NCBI GenBank assembly: GCA_020634155.1
Contig: JACKCI010000002.1
Coordinates: forward strand, 806,001 to 870,000
Source of the DNA: Anaerolineales bacterium
GTDB taxonomy: Bacteria > Chloroflexota > Anaerolineae > Aggregatilineales > J027
Length of the DNA: 64,000 bases
Direction of reading: 5' to 3'
The number at the start of each line of letters is the position of its first letter. Positions within the stretch are counted from its first letter, which is position 1. Of the stretch, positions 20,101 to 26,816 are shown one piece after another. A program made the position numbers and the translations under genes. Below the pieces are notes generated by a model. It saw only the letters and a list, made by a program, of their open reading frames with translations, was not told the origin of the DNA and ran no database searches.

Positions 20101-22072
20101 CATCAAAATTCATGGCAACCGTGCCGCCCCGCCCATCATCGACAATCACGGTCATGGTAGCGCGGCCTTCCGCAACACCCGTGACGGTCAACTCTTTCTC
20201 GCTGCTTTGAAACACCGTAGCTATATTCGCCGCATCCGATGAAGCAAAAACGGTTAATGGGTCACCATCGGGGTCGATGGGGTCGATGGTTACAAGTACC
20301 GATTGCCCGACCTCAACAGCTTGGCTATCGACGGCGGGTATCACTGGCGGTTGATTGGGGATTACCGCAGGCTCAACCGTAACGGCGAAGCTAGTCGAGG
20401 TACTCCCGCCTTGCCCATCACCCACCGAAACCGTAATCGTGGTGGTACCTTCGCTAACACCAAAGACCCACAGGGTGGTTGTGTTCAAGACACCCGTTGT
20501 GGCAACGCCTGTATTCTCTGCTACAGGCGAGAAGGTGATTGTCCCACCGTCGGGGTCGCTGATGTTCAGGCCAATATCGAGACGCTCACCAACCGTAGCC
20601 GTCTGGTTAGGAATGGTGGCAATCACCGGATTTTGATTGGGCAAGGGCGGCTCATTGACAATTACCGTCAACAAGCTACTGATGCTACTACCGCGTGCAT
20701 CACGCACCACAATGGTGACTTGGGCCTGCCCAGCTTGTAAGGCACGCAAGCGGATGGTCTGACCATCCAATGCTTCAGCTAACACCACCGACGGATTGCT
20801 ATTCTGGAGGGTAAAGGTCGTCGCATCACCATCGGGGTCGGAGATCGAGAGGGTTAGCTCACGGCTCTCGTCTACCTCCAACGACTGGCTGGATAATGCA
20901 CCCAAAGAGGGAGGACTATTCGGGCCAGTGCTGGGATTGACCACCACCGAGAAGATAGCTGTGGTGGTTTGACCGCGCCCATCAGAGGCTGTCACAGTGA
21001 TAGTGGTTGACCCCGCTGCGAAGCCCGCTACCCGTAGGCTTGCACCATCAACAGTAACTTGGGCAATCGAGGGGGCCGCACTGGTCGCGCCGAGTGTCAC
21101 GGTGTCCCCATCAGAGTCAACTGCTGTCACCGGAATAGTCACCGTTGCGCCTTGCCCAATGACTTGGCTGGGAATGGGGCTGATACGTGGGGCATTATTG
21201 GTAGCGGTTGGGGGAGCCGAGACATTGACCAAGAAACTGGTCGAAGCTGTGCCGCCCCTTCCATCATTCACTTCAACGCGCACAGTTGCAATCCCGGCAC
21301 CAATGGCGGTAATGGTGATGGCTTGCCCGCTAGGGGTAATGGCTGCCACTGCGGTGTTGTCGCTGGCGGCCACAAAGGTAGTGGTATCGCCATCGGCATC
21401 GAAAATACCGAGCGCGATAGTGGTCGAAGTTCCGGCCCGCATATTGAGGGAGGCTATCGGGCTAATCGTGGGGCGCGTATTGGCAGCTTGGGCAATAGGA
21501 GTCGGCTGCTGATTACGCACCCGTATGCCAGACACCACTGCATTGGTCAACTCACGCCCACCAGATAGATAGACATGCAAACGAATTTGATAAGTTCCAT
21601 CTGAAACAAGGGTTGTATTCCATGCACCGAGGGCATTGCTTACCACAGGCACCGTCACCGCTTGGGGGGTAATCGGATACCATAGGTTGCCGGGGTTGGG
21701 GTCAGGGCCGTATTCCAGCGCATATTGAATAAAATCGGGATGGCTGGAACTTCCAAAGACCACCACATTCCCTTTTTGCTCACTACCCGTTGTCGGGGAG
21801 TTGATTTGTATATTTTCAGGGTAGGAGGTGGGGATGGTTGGCGCAACCTGTACCGTTGGGAACCCTTGAAAACGGGTTGCTGTTGGCCCCAGTGGTTGAC
21901 TGGTCGGGAATTGAGCGACGCTCGTTGAGGCCGCTCCTGCCGAGGTTGCTGTCGGGAAAATCGGCGCAGTGGGGTTAGTGCGTGGCTGTTCCGTGCCATC
22001 ATCGCCGGAACGACAGGCTCCTAAGACCACTGCCATCAGGATGAAAATTGTCCATACTATCCGTAGCCGCAT
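14168..22072 (-). CDS. giant tandem Ig/cadherin-like repeat lipoprotein with SGNH-like C-terminus
   Basis: 2634 residues. The signal peptide ends in a lipobox (VVLGAC, Cys about residue 20), so it is a lipid-anchored surface protein. A Ser/Thr/Pro-rich linker and a non-repeat domain (about residues 80-195) follow. Then come 24 repeats of 90-95 residues, each with the pattern N-x-x-P-x-I-x-P...DxDGD...DGRGG-x-A-x-x-x-F-x-V-x-V. Repeats 1-9 are divergent, 10-17 are nearly identical 91-residue copies, 18 is intermediate, and 19-24 are nearly identical 90-residue copies each with a Cys pair. The DPDGD and DDGRGG loops suggest calcium binding as in cadherin-like bacterial adhesins. The last 240 residues resemble an SGNH/GDSL fold (FAGDDSL, PVLLFINFTPTN), but I cannot find the catalytic Asp-x-x-His. 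Likely adhesion or surface stalk; enzyme activity is doubtful. Very long near-identical DNA repeats could hide assembly error in copy number. Confidence 0.9.
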   Translation of the reverse strand: MRLRIVWTIFILMAVVLGACRSGDDGTEQPRTNPTAPIFPTATSAGAASTSVAQFPTSQPLGPTATRFQGFPTVQVAPTIPTSYPENIQINSPTTGSEQKGNVVVFGSSSHPDFIQYALEYGPDPNPGNLWYPITPQAVTVPVVSNALGAWNTTLVSDGTYQIRLHVYLSGGRELTNAVVSGIRVRNQQPTPIAQAANTRPTISPIASLNMRAGTSTTIALGIFDADGDTTTFVAASDNTAVAAITPSGQAITITAIGAGIATVRVEVNDGRGGTASTSFLVNVSAPPTATNNAPRISPIPSQVIGQGATVTIPVTAVDSDGDTVTLGATSAAPSIAQVTVDGASLRVAGFAAGSTTITVTASDGRGQTTTAIFSVVVNPSTGPNSPPSLGALSSQSLEVDESRELTLSISDPDGDATTFTLQNSNPSVVLAEALDGQTIRLRALQAGQAQVTIVVRDARGSSISSLLTVIVNEPPLPNQNPVIATIPNQTATVGERLDIGLNISDPDGGTITFSPVAENTGVATTGVLNTTTLWVFGVSEGTTTITVSVGDGQGGSTSTSFAVTVEPAVIPNQPPVIPAVDSQAVEVGQSVLVTIDPIDPDGDPLTVFASSDAANIATVFQSSEKELTVTGVAEGRATMTVIVDDGRGGTVAMNFDVVVESQNRPPSIAPIAAQLCIIGDSLTIPLSYSDPDGDTVTIAPSTDDPAVAVGSLLDETTLQIQCVSAGEAHLTVEASDGDGATNATTFVVTVSSPNQNPVIDNIAPLELEPGQIVTVPVVYSDPDGDDVALAAVSDNDAVAAVLVSGPTELSVTANGDGVATITVTVTDTDGGSANTTFNVVVATPNQDPVIDPVAALDMLVGDTTTVAISYSDADGDELKVEVLAETPSVIEAVLNDPNTITLNAIGAGQSVVTISVNDGRGGTAQTEFMVTVTAPNQDPVIAPLPSISLDVGESVPVLLNINDPDVAELIVTATSSDETIATVVVVSPSELTITAIGGGETTITVHVEDGLGGSVETSFNVAVAIPNTDPTIDPILPITLTAGDSVPVAIVTGDADGDVLNVTATSDTEGVATVGVNNASELLVTAVGAGQATITVSVDDGRGGVAQAAFGVTVNAANTDPTIDPILPITLTAGDSTPVAIVTGDADGDVLTVSATSDNEGVATVGVNNASELQVTAVSAGQATITVSVDDGRGGVAQAAFGVTVNAANTDPTIDPILPITLTTGDSIPVAIVTGDADGDALTVTAASDNEGVATVGVNNASELQVTAVSAGQATITVSVDDGRGGVAQAAFGVTVNAANTDPTIDPILPITLTTGDSVPVVIVTGDADGDVLNVTATSDTEGVATVGVNNASELLVTAVGAGQATITVSVDDGRGGVAQAAFGVTVNAANTDPTIDPILPITLTAGDSTPVAIVTGDADGDVLTITATSDNEGVATVGVNNASELQVTAIGAGQATITVSVDDGRGGVAQAAFGVTVNAANTDPTIDPILPISLTTNDSVPVVIVTGDADGDVLTITAASDNEGVATVGVNNASELQVTAIGAGQATITVGVDDGRGGVAQAAFGVTVNAANTDPTIDPILPITLTAGDSTPVAIVTGDADGDVLTVTAASDNEGVATVGVNNASELQVTAIGAGQATITVSVDDGRGGVAQAAFGVTVNAANTDPTINPILPITLNTGDSVPVVIVTGDADGDVLTITAASDNEGVATVGVNNASELQVTAIGAGQATITVSVDDGRGGVAQAAFGVTVEAANQDPSIAPLPPIELTTGDSSAVLLNIIDPDVDELKVSATSDNEAVASTTVANPSELIVFANGAGTATITVSVDDGRGGTAQTAFMVTVQAPNQQPFIDPVAPQTCLAGEVPSVLVNATDPDGDFVNLSATSDNPNAVGASMAGNSLTLNCFGAGNATITVTADDGRGGTAQTAFMVTVQAPNQQPTLDPVAPQTCLAGEVPSVLVNATDPDGDFVNLSATSDNPNAVGASMAGNSLTLNCFGAGNATITVTADDGRGGTAQTAFMVTVQAPNQQPFIDPVAPQTCLAGEAPSVLVNATDPDGDFVNLSATSDNPNAVGASMAGNSLTLNCFGAGNATITVTADDGRGGTAQTAFMVTVQAPNQQPFIDPVAPQTCLAGEVPSVLVNATDPDGDFVNLSATSDNPNAVGASMAGNSLTLNCFGAGNATITVTADDGRGGTAQTAFMVTVQAPNQQPFIDPVAPQTCLAGEVPSVLVNASDPDGDFVNLSATSDNPNAVGASMAGNSLTLNCFGAGNATITVTADDGRGGTAQTAFMVTVQAPNQQPFIDPVAPQTCLAGEVPSVLVNASDPDGDFVNLSATSDNPNAVGASMAGNSLTLNCFGAGNATITVTADDGRGGTAQTAFMVTVGSSEERQPPFDINSVPEFPDFDTQALRDRYTNAINLGRNPNAFSFAGDDSLTREAFLDPIVLGQYNLGSYPNLQNAINVFTFDFQSVAYGQDWTIESLLNSQYADPGLCQPGVAPLQCELDRTAPVLLFINFTPTNTTSVGLDVYKASLNEVLDIIVKTGTIPVLVTLPDDGTVGFDTLNQYNELIVSIAEERELPLWNLALTLQPASAGVYAPSPAGTVDFSDASLTYGVNRRTWGALTVLNDFRGVFNP
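14924..16534 (-). repeat. six 270-bp tandem repeats (repeats 19-24 of lipoprotein)
   Basis: Coding repeats of exactly 270 bp; for example the ACCATGAAGG plus-strand word recurs at 14931, 15201, 15471, 15741, 16011 and 16281. Copies differ at only a few, mostly silent, positions, which points to recent expansion or gene conversion. Each copy encodes Cys in QTCLAGE and LNCFGAG. Confidence 0.95.
16808..18991 (-). repeat. eight 273-bp tandem repeats (repeats 10-17 of lipoprotein)
   Basis: 2184 bp, exactly eight units of 273 bp, beginning NTDPTIDPILPI and ending GVTVNAA (the last GVTVEAA). Units 10 and 13 share variants (LNVTATSDTEG, ELLVTAVGAG) absent from the others, at a distance of 819 bp, so a three-unit block was duplicated. 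Confidence 0.95.
18992..21481 (-). repeat. nine divergent repeats (repeats 1-9 of lipoprotein)
   Basis: Protein-level repeats of 91-95 residues with the same DxDGD and D-G-R/x-G-G core as the downstream blocks but largely diverged at DNA level. Repeat 6 (AAQLCIIGD, LQIQCVSAG) already has the Cys pair seen in repeats 19-24, so it may be the ancestor type of that block. Confidence 0.85.
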
Positions 22073-22186
22073 AAATTACGCTTCCTTTCTTGTCTTTAGT
22101 ATAACAAACCCTCTACAAGCGCAGGGAAAGCGTAGTAGAATAGGTTAACTGAACCCATGTAATGTTAGATAGTAAGGAACACCGCC

Positions 22187-22753
22187 ATGGCACTATTGGA
22201 AATCATCACCCCTAGCAACCCCACATTGCGTAAAAAGGCGAAACGTGTCAGCGATTTCTCTAATAAGAAACTGCAACAACTGATTGATGATATGGTCTTC
22301 ACCATGCACGAGGCGGTTGGGGTCGGGTTGGCGGCTCCGCAGGTGGATGTCGGCCAACGCTTGATTGTGATTCAACTACCTGATGATGAAGAATCACGTG
22401 AGGAATATGGCGATGATGCTGGTGTGCTGTTTGTGGTCTTGAACCCTGAAATCGTCAAGGCATCTAAAGAAATGGTCGAAGGAGTGGAGGCTTGCCTCTC
22501 CTTGCCGGGCTATTTTGGCAAGGTCAATCGCCATCAGCAAGTGCTGGTCAAGGGCTTTGACCGTCATGGAAACCCTATCCGCATCAAGGCCAAGGACTGG
22601 CTGGCGCGGGTCTTTCAGCATGAAATTGACCATCTTGACGGCGTGTTGTTTATTGACCACGCCACCGAGATTTGGCGCTCCCGCGATGTCGAACCCATTG
22701 CCGAGATTGAAGAGGCGGAAGACGAACCCGCGACCGAGCCAGATGTTGAATAA
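22187..22753 (+). CDS. def: peptide deformylase
   Basis: 188 residues. Removes the formyl group from the initiator Met of nascent proteins, using a bound metal. All three family motifs are present: GVGLAAPQ (motif 1, about residue 46), EACLSLPG (motif 2, with EACLS for the common EGCLS; the Cys is a metal ligand) and HEIDHLDGVLF (motif 3, HExxH). The acidic C-terminal tail (EIEEAEDEPATEPDVE) is an addition of about 25 residues beyond the catalytic core. Monocistronic by appearance: the lipoprotein gene diverges upstream and a hairpin follows. Confidence 0.96.
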   Translation: MALLEIITPSNPTLRKKAKRVSDFSNKKLQQLIDDMVFTMHEAVGVGLAAPQVDVGQRLIVIQLPDDEESREEYGDDAGVLFVVLNPEIVKASKEMVEGVEACLSLPGYFGKVNRHQQVLVKGFDRHGNPIRIKAKDWLARVFQHEIDHLDGVLFIDHATEIWRSRDVEPIAEIEEAEDEPATEPDVE

Positions 22754-22755
22754 CC

Positions 22756-22787
22756 GAGGTTCCGGCACTTGACCGGAACCTTCGCTT
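22756..22787 (+). terminator. hairpin after def, probable terminator
   Basis: AGGTTCCGG/CCGGAACCT, 9-bp perfect stem with a 7-base loop, starting 3 bases after the def stop. The tail TTCGCTTTGC is only weakly T-rich. Confidence 0.5.
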
Positions 22788-22853
22788 TGCCCATTTACTG
22801 TTGTCAAGCTATCATAGAACCCAAAACTAACCGCTTCGTCTGGAGGGGGTGGC

Positions 22854-23702
22854 ATGGTTTACTTTCTACGTCGATTTGGTCGTGCGTTTTACAATTTTGC
22901 GGTGTTTTTTTCTTTTATCATGAACTTTGTGTTGGTCATCGTTCTAATTGTAGTCGTTCAGCAGATTTTTATGATAAAGAATGGCATTGCTGAACCGCTC
23001 ATTGATGGTCTCCATGGTAGCTTCGTTGGCCTCAACGATGCGGTGATTGTGACCCAGATTCCAGTCAATGACAGTATCCCGATTGACTTTGACCTTACTG
23101 TCGAAGACAACACTGTGGTCACGTTGACGGATGATGTCGTCATTAACAATGTACCAGCGGTCTTCTTTATTTCAGGTGGGGGCGGTACCATCACGGGCGC
23201 GGTGAACATTACGCTGCCAGAAGGGGCGCAATTGCCTGTTAGCCTCAAGTTGATTGTTCCTGTTGAGCAAACAATCCCCATTGCCATCAATGTCCCAGTT
23301 AATATCCCCTTGGAAGATACCGAACTCTCACCCGCTTTCCAAGAATTGAGACTGTTGTTTGAACCCTTTGTACTCGCGTTGGATAACTTGCCTAGCAACT
23401 GGAATGATGTGCCGTCATTCTTCTTTGATAGTCTCAACGGAAAAGTTAACCTCTTACGTGAAACGGACGCCAGCCGCAACCCTTGGCCGCTTCGCAACAG
23501 CCGACTGCCGCAAACCCTGACACCTTCGGCATCGGACACCAATACCAGCAATCCGGTGAATACACTAACGCCAGAGCCAGAGCAGTCAGTAACACCGCAG
23601 CCTGTGGCACCGAATGGCACACCTAACGATGACCCAACTGCTGTACCCACAGCCACCTTAACTCCTTATCCTACCCTGACGCCCTCGATGGGAGCGAATT
23701 AA
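22854..23702 (+). CDS. single-pass membrane protein of unknown function
   Basis: 282 residues after a strong GGAGG. One membrane helix at about residues 12-38 (FYNFAVFFSFIMNFVLVIVL) anchors the protein. Residues 50-200 are beta-rich with many Val/Ile-Pro turns (VPVNIPLEDTELSP), possibly an extracytoplasmic domain. The C-terminal 70 residues are a low-complexity Thr/Pro/Asn tail (LTPEPEQSVTPQ, TATLTPYPTLTP), the type seen in secreted proteins of this phylum. No recognised family. The stop overlaps the start of the methyltransferase gene by 1 base (TAATG), so the two are translated together. Confidence 0.82.
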   Translation: MVYFLRRFGRAFYNFAVFFSFIMNFVLVIVLIVVVQQIFMIKNGIAEPLIDGLHGSFVGLNDAVIVTQIPVNDSIPIDFDLTVEDNTVVTLTDDVVINNVPAVFFISGGGGTITGAVNITLPEGAQLPVSLKLIVPVEQTIPIAINVPVNIPLEDTELSPAFQELRLLFEPFVLALDNLPSNWNDVPSFFFDSLNGKVNLLRETDASRNPWPLRNSRLPQTLTPSASDTNTSNPVNTLTPEPEQSVTPQPVAPNGTPNDDPTAVPTATLTPYPTLTPSMGAN

Positions 23703-24604
23703 TGTCGGATACCCCAGCGATTTGCAACTATGAAGGCTCCTCTTACCGCACCGATTTCTGGGAAGGACGGGGTCGCCAATATGAAGATCAAGTGGAACGG
23801 GTAGCTTTGCGCCGCCTGCTACCGCCCACTGGCAAACGCTTGGTGGAAGTTGGCGGTGGTTTTGGACGGTTGACCGACGAATTTACGGGTTATCAGCAAG
23901 TCGTGATTATGGACTATTCGCGCTCCTTGCTGGAAGAAGCGCAAAAGCGGCACGGCACCGACGGGCGGATCATCTATGTCGCGGCCAATATTTATCAATC
24001 ACCCCTCGCAACTGGCAGTTATGACGCCGCCACCATGATTCGGGTCATTCACCACATGCGAGATGTGCCAGCCGCGTTGGGGCAGGTGCGGGCAGCCTTG
24101 GCACCGGGAGCCACCTTTGTGCTGGAGTTTGCCAATAAACGCAACTTCAAGGCTATGCTACGCCATCTGTTACGGCTCCAGAAATGGAGTCCCTATAGTC
24201 TTGAACCCGTCGAATTTGTCGAACTCAATTTCGACTTCCATCCACGCTATATGGCCCAATCCTTGCAACAAGTTGGCTTTAGCACCGAGCGCCGCTTGGC
24301 AGTCTCCCATTTTCGATTGGGTATCCTCAAACGCCTTGTCCCAATGCGCCTGCTAGTTGGCCTCGATAGCCTTCTGCAACCCACCGGACAATTTGCGGCC
24401 TATGCACCGAGCATCTTTACCCAGAACATCGCCCAAGGGGATAACCCACCCGCCGCACTGGATGGCCCACTCTTTAAATGCCCTCAATGCGCCAGCACCC
24501 AACTCGATGACCAAAGCGACGTCGTGGTCTGCCAAGGCTGTGGCACACACTGGGACAAGCGCGACGGTATTTATGACTTCCGTGAGCCGCTTTCCCATTC
24601 GTGA
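23702..24604 (+). CDS. class I SAM-dependent methyltransferase with C-terminal zinc ribbon
   Basis: 300 residues. Motif I LVEVGGGFGRLTDEF (about residues 46-60) binds SAM. VVIMDYSRSLLEEAQKR supplies the acidic ribose ligand, and MIRVIHHMRDVPAALGQV is the post-motif helix typical of ubiquinone/small-molecule-type methyltransferases. The last 40 residues, CPQC...CQGCGTHWDKRDGIYDF, form a Trm112-like zinc ribbon fused in cis. Such ribbons are often next to methyltransferases in uncharacterised bacterial enzymes. Substrate unknown. Co-translated with the membrane protein before it. The 3' end overlaps the convergent GNAT gene by 34 bases. Confidence 0.88.
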   Translation: MSDTPAICNYEGSSYRTDFWEGRGRQYEDQVERVALRRLLPPTGKRLVEVGGGFGRLTDEFTGYQQVVIMDYSRSLLEEAQKRHGTDGRIIYVAANIYQSPLATGSYDAATMIRVIHHMRDVPAALGQVRAALAPGATFVLEFANKRNFKAMLRHLLRLQKWSPYSLEPVEFVELNFDFHPRYMAQSLQQVGFSTERRLAVSHFRLGILKRLVPMRLLVGLDSLLQPTGQFAAYAPSIFTQNIAQGDNPPAALDGPLFKCPQCASTQLDDQSDVVVCQGCGTHWDKRDGIYDFREPLSHS

Positions 24605-25125
24605 CGCAGGATACCATAGTAAATCATGTCCCAGCGCTGTCCATCCCGATAGAGGATTTCGCGGAGGACGCCTTCACGGGTAAAGCCCGCCTTCTCATAA
24701 ACCCGAATGGCTCGTGTGTTATAGCTAAACACATTGAGGCTGACACGATACAAGCCTAGCTCATTAAAGGCATAGCGCAGGGCTAGGTGTAAGGCGTCAG
24801 TCCCATACCCCTTTCCCCGATAATCCGGGTTGCCAATCCCGATGGCGAACCATGCATTTTGGCATGTCCACTGCACCTCTAAGGCCACAAAGCCAATCAG
24901 CGTATCATCATTAAGGGTGCGGATGCGGAACTCATAGGTATTCGGGTTATTAAATTGTTCTTGAAACTTATCAACAGCCTCGCGGGACATGGGGCGGGCA
25001 GCATCAGCATCCAGCATCCGCATGTATTCCTCATCTTTTGTCCACTGCGCCATTATCTCGTGGTCAGCTTTGTCCAAGGCTGCCAAGCGTACCAATTGTC
25101 CTGTAAAAAGTGGCTGTAAACTCAT
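24571..25125 (-). CDS. RimJ/RimL-type GNAT acetyltransferase
   Basis: 184 residues. The opening LFTGQLVRLAALDKADHEIMAQW is the usual start of RimJ/RimL N-acetyltransferases. The acetyl-CoA-binding loop is NPDYRGKGYGTDALHLALRYAF (motif R-G-K-G-Y-G). The ending YNTRAIRVYEKAGFTREGVLRE is the family signature, followed by DMIYYGILRHEW. Such enzymes acetylate ribosomal proteins, spermidine or drugs; the substrate is not predictable. Its 3' end overlaps the methyltransferase gene tail-to-tail, and it diverges from the HTH-containing gene at 25190. Confidence 0.92.
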   Translation of the reverse strand: MSLQPLFTGQLVRLAALDKADHEIMAQWTKDEEYMRMLDADAARPMSREAVDKFQEQFNNPNTYEFRIRTLNDDTLIGFVALEVQWTCQNAWFAIGIGNPDYRGKGYGTDALHLALRYAFNELGLYRVSLNVFSYNTRAIRVYEKAGFTREGVLREILYRDGQRWDMIYYGILRHEWESGSRKS

Positions 25126-25137
25126 GTAAACTCCTTA

Positions 25138-25167
25138 TTGACTCTTAGGTCTTAGCAACCATATCAT
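25138..25167 (+). promoter_or_regulatory. sigma-70-type promoter for gene at 25190
   Basis: -35 TTGACT (25138-25143), 18-base spacer, -10 TATCAT (25162-25167). A good AGGAG follows about 8 bases before the ATG at 25190. Confidence 0.65.
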
Positions 25168-25189
25168 CAGATCCCAAAAGGAGTGATAT

Positions 25190-25741
25190 ATGAATCAGCA
25201 AAGACCATTTCCCCAACAGTTCGGTACCGCAGGCCACACCTACATTGCGACCCTTCAGACTGATCAGTTAGGCGAAGTTGTCATCCTCTTAAAAAATCAA
25301 AGTACCCGTGAGTTTATTACAATTCCAGTTGATAAGCTAGAGGAAGTTATTAAAACACTTCAAGCAGTGAAAAAGGCTCTTAACGTTCCAAGCCAGTATT
25401 CACAACGACGTGCAAGAGTACAAGAACAATACCCAAGGGCTTTTACTCGCTGGTTGCCCGAAGATGAAACCTTGTTGAGAGAAGGTTTTACCGCAGGCAA
25501 ATCGATTCGTCAGTTGTCTATACTATTGGGACGGAACCCTTCTGCGATTCATGCACGACTAAGAACAATGGGACTGATGGGTGAATTACAGGATGCTGAC
25601 GACCCTCAATGGAATACTACCCGTGATAATGGGTTGATTGATGCTTATAGCGATGGGCTTTCCATTGATGAACTCGCCAGCCGCTATAAAACAAGTTCAG
25701 AAGAAATCCAGCAACGATTGACAAAACTAGCCGTTTTATAG
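25190..25741 (+). CDS. predicted nucleic-acid-binding protein with two HTH segments
   Basis: 183 residues. The N-terminal 65 residues (TYIATLQTDQLGEVVILLKN, TIPVDKLEEVIKTLQAV) have a strand-strand-helix pattern reminiscent of PC4/PUR-type single-strand nucleic acid binding domains. Residues about 85-125 (RWLPEDETLLREGFTAGKSI, then LGRNPSAIHARLRTMGL) match the Myb/HTH-like tail in which a GxxIxxLAxxLGR-helix reads DNA; it is common at the C-terminus of bacterial nucleases and regulators. Residues 145-183 look like a weaker second copy (LSIDELASRYKTSSEEIQQRL). No enzyme motif is visible. It has its own promoter and is monocistronic. Family-level function is unknown. Confidence 0.8.
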   Translation: MNQQRPFPQQFGTAGHTYIATLQTDQLGEVVILLKNQSTREFITIPVDKLEEVIKTLQAVKKALNVPSQYSQRRARVQEQYPRAFTRWLPEDETLLREGFTAGKSIRQLSILLGRNPSAIHARLRTMGLMGELQDADDPQWNTTRDNGLIDAYSDGLSIDELASRYKTSSEEIQQRLTKLAVL

Positions 25742-25774
25742 GTACAATGAGGATTGACAGTCAAGCCAGACACA

Positions 25775-25847
25775 TGCCCCCGGAGAGACTCGAACTCCCG
25801 ACACGCGGTTTAGGAAACCGCTGCTCTATCCCCTGAGCTACGAGGGC
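25775..25847 (-). tRNA. tRNA-Arg (anticodon CCU)
   Basis: Minus-strand cloverleaf: acceptor GCCCTCG/CGGGGGC (7 pairs, one G-U), D-arm AGCTCAGGGGATAGAGC, anticodon stem GCGGT/ACCGC with loop TTCCTAA (anticodon CCT), T-arm GGGAG TTCGAGT CTCTC, discriminator A. CCA is not encoded. Reads AGG codons. Confidence 0.97.
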
Positions 25848-25886
25848 AACATAATCATGATATAGTGTAGCGAAAATGTCGAAATG

Positions 25887-25920
25887 TTGACAAGGGCATT
25901 TTGGCACAGCATGATATAAT
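25887..25920 (+). promoter_or_regulatory. possible promoter of the MinD-like gene cluster
   Basis: Perfect TTGACA (25887-25892) and perfect TATAAT (25915-25920) lie 45-78 bases before the MinD-like ATG, but the spacer is 22 bases, well over the usual 17. TATAAT may work with another -35 or an activator. Confidence 0.35.
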
Positions 25921-25964
25921 CGTGTGCTTGTAAAGAGCGATTCGCACAAGAGGAGACTTTATTC

Positions 25965-26750
25965 ATGGGTAAGATTATCTCGATACATTCCTTCCGTGGG
26001 GGAACTGGCAAATCCAACCTCACCGCTAATATTGCAACCAATGTCGCTATGATGGGCAATCGGGTAGCGATTGTAGACACCGATATTCAGTCACCGGGCA
26101 TTCATACCCTCTTTGGCTATGACGAAACTACCATTGATAAGGCCCTGAATGACTATTTGTGGGGCAAGGCTCCTATCGAAGACTGTGCCTATGCTGTGCA
26201 TGAGACGGTTGCCAACCAACCCGGACGGGAATACCTCAAAGGCCACAAGATTTGGCTCATCCCTTCCAGTATTCGCACGGGTGAGATTGCGCGGGTTGTG
26301 CGCGAAGGTTATGATGTCGGTCTCTTAAATGAGGGTTTTCATACCATCATTGATGAACTTGAACTTGATTATTTGTTCATCGACACCCACCCCGGCATCA
26401 ATGAAGAGACGTTGTTATCCATTGCCATTTCCAATGGCCTCATCATCATCTTGCGCCCCGACCAACAAGACTTCCAAGGGACAGCAGTAACAGTGGATGT
26501 CGCTCAACGCCTTGAGGTGCCGCGCCTGCGCTTGGTGGTGAATATGGCTCTCCCACGCTATGACTTTGCTCAATTGAAGGCCAGTATCAGCCAAAGCTAT
26601 GATGTGCCAGTGGCGGGTGTATTACCCCTATCAGAAGATGTTGCTTCTAACGCCAGTAGTCATATCTTTAGCGCATTGAATCCCGACCACCAATGGTCAG
26701 AAACCATCCGCGAAATCGCTGAAGAAATTATCAAGGATGATGAGGACTAG
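25965..26750 (+). CDS. MinD/ParA-family ATPase
   Basis: 261 residues. The deviant Walker A motif RGGTGKS (residues 11-17) with the signature first Lys position occupied by Arg, Walker A' IVDTDIQSPGIHTLFG, and Walker B-like YLFIDTHPGINEETL place it in the MinD/ParA/CpaE/FlhG group, ATPases that dimerise on membrane or DNA to position other proteins. There is no C-terminal amphipathic MinD helix: the end is EEIIKDDED. No minC, minE or parB is adjacent. The next gene encodes a partner with a degenerate copy of the same fold, suggesting a MinD-like pair in which this subunit supplies hydrolysis. A CpaE- or BY-kinase-like role is an alternative. Confidence 0.9.
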   Translation: MGKIISIHSFRGGTGKSNLTANIATNVAMMGNRVAIVDTDIQSPGIHTLFGYDETTIDKALNDYLWGKAPIEDCAYAVHETVANQPGREYLKGHKIWLIPSSIRTGEIARVVREGYDVGLLNEGFHTIIDELELDYLFIDTHPGINEETLLSIAISNGLIIILRPDQQDFQGTAVTVDVAQRLEVPRLRLVVNMALPRYDFAQLKASISQSYDVPVAGVLPLSEDVASNASSHIFSALNPDHQWSETIREIAEEIIKDDED

Positions 26751-26816
26751 CCGACAGCCCGACCGTGAATAAACAACGAAAGGAGAACGGGCGTTGGCTT
26801 CTGCGCCCCAACCCGC

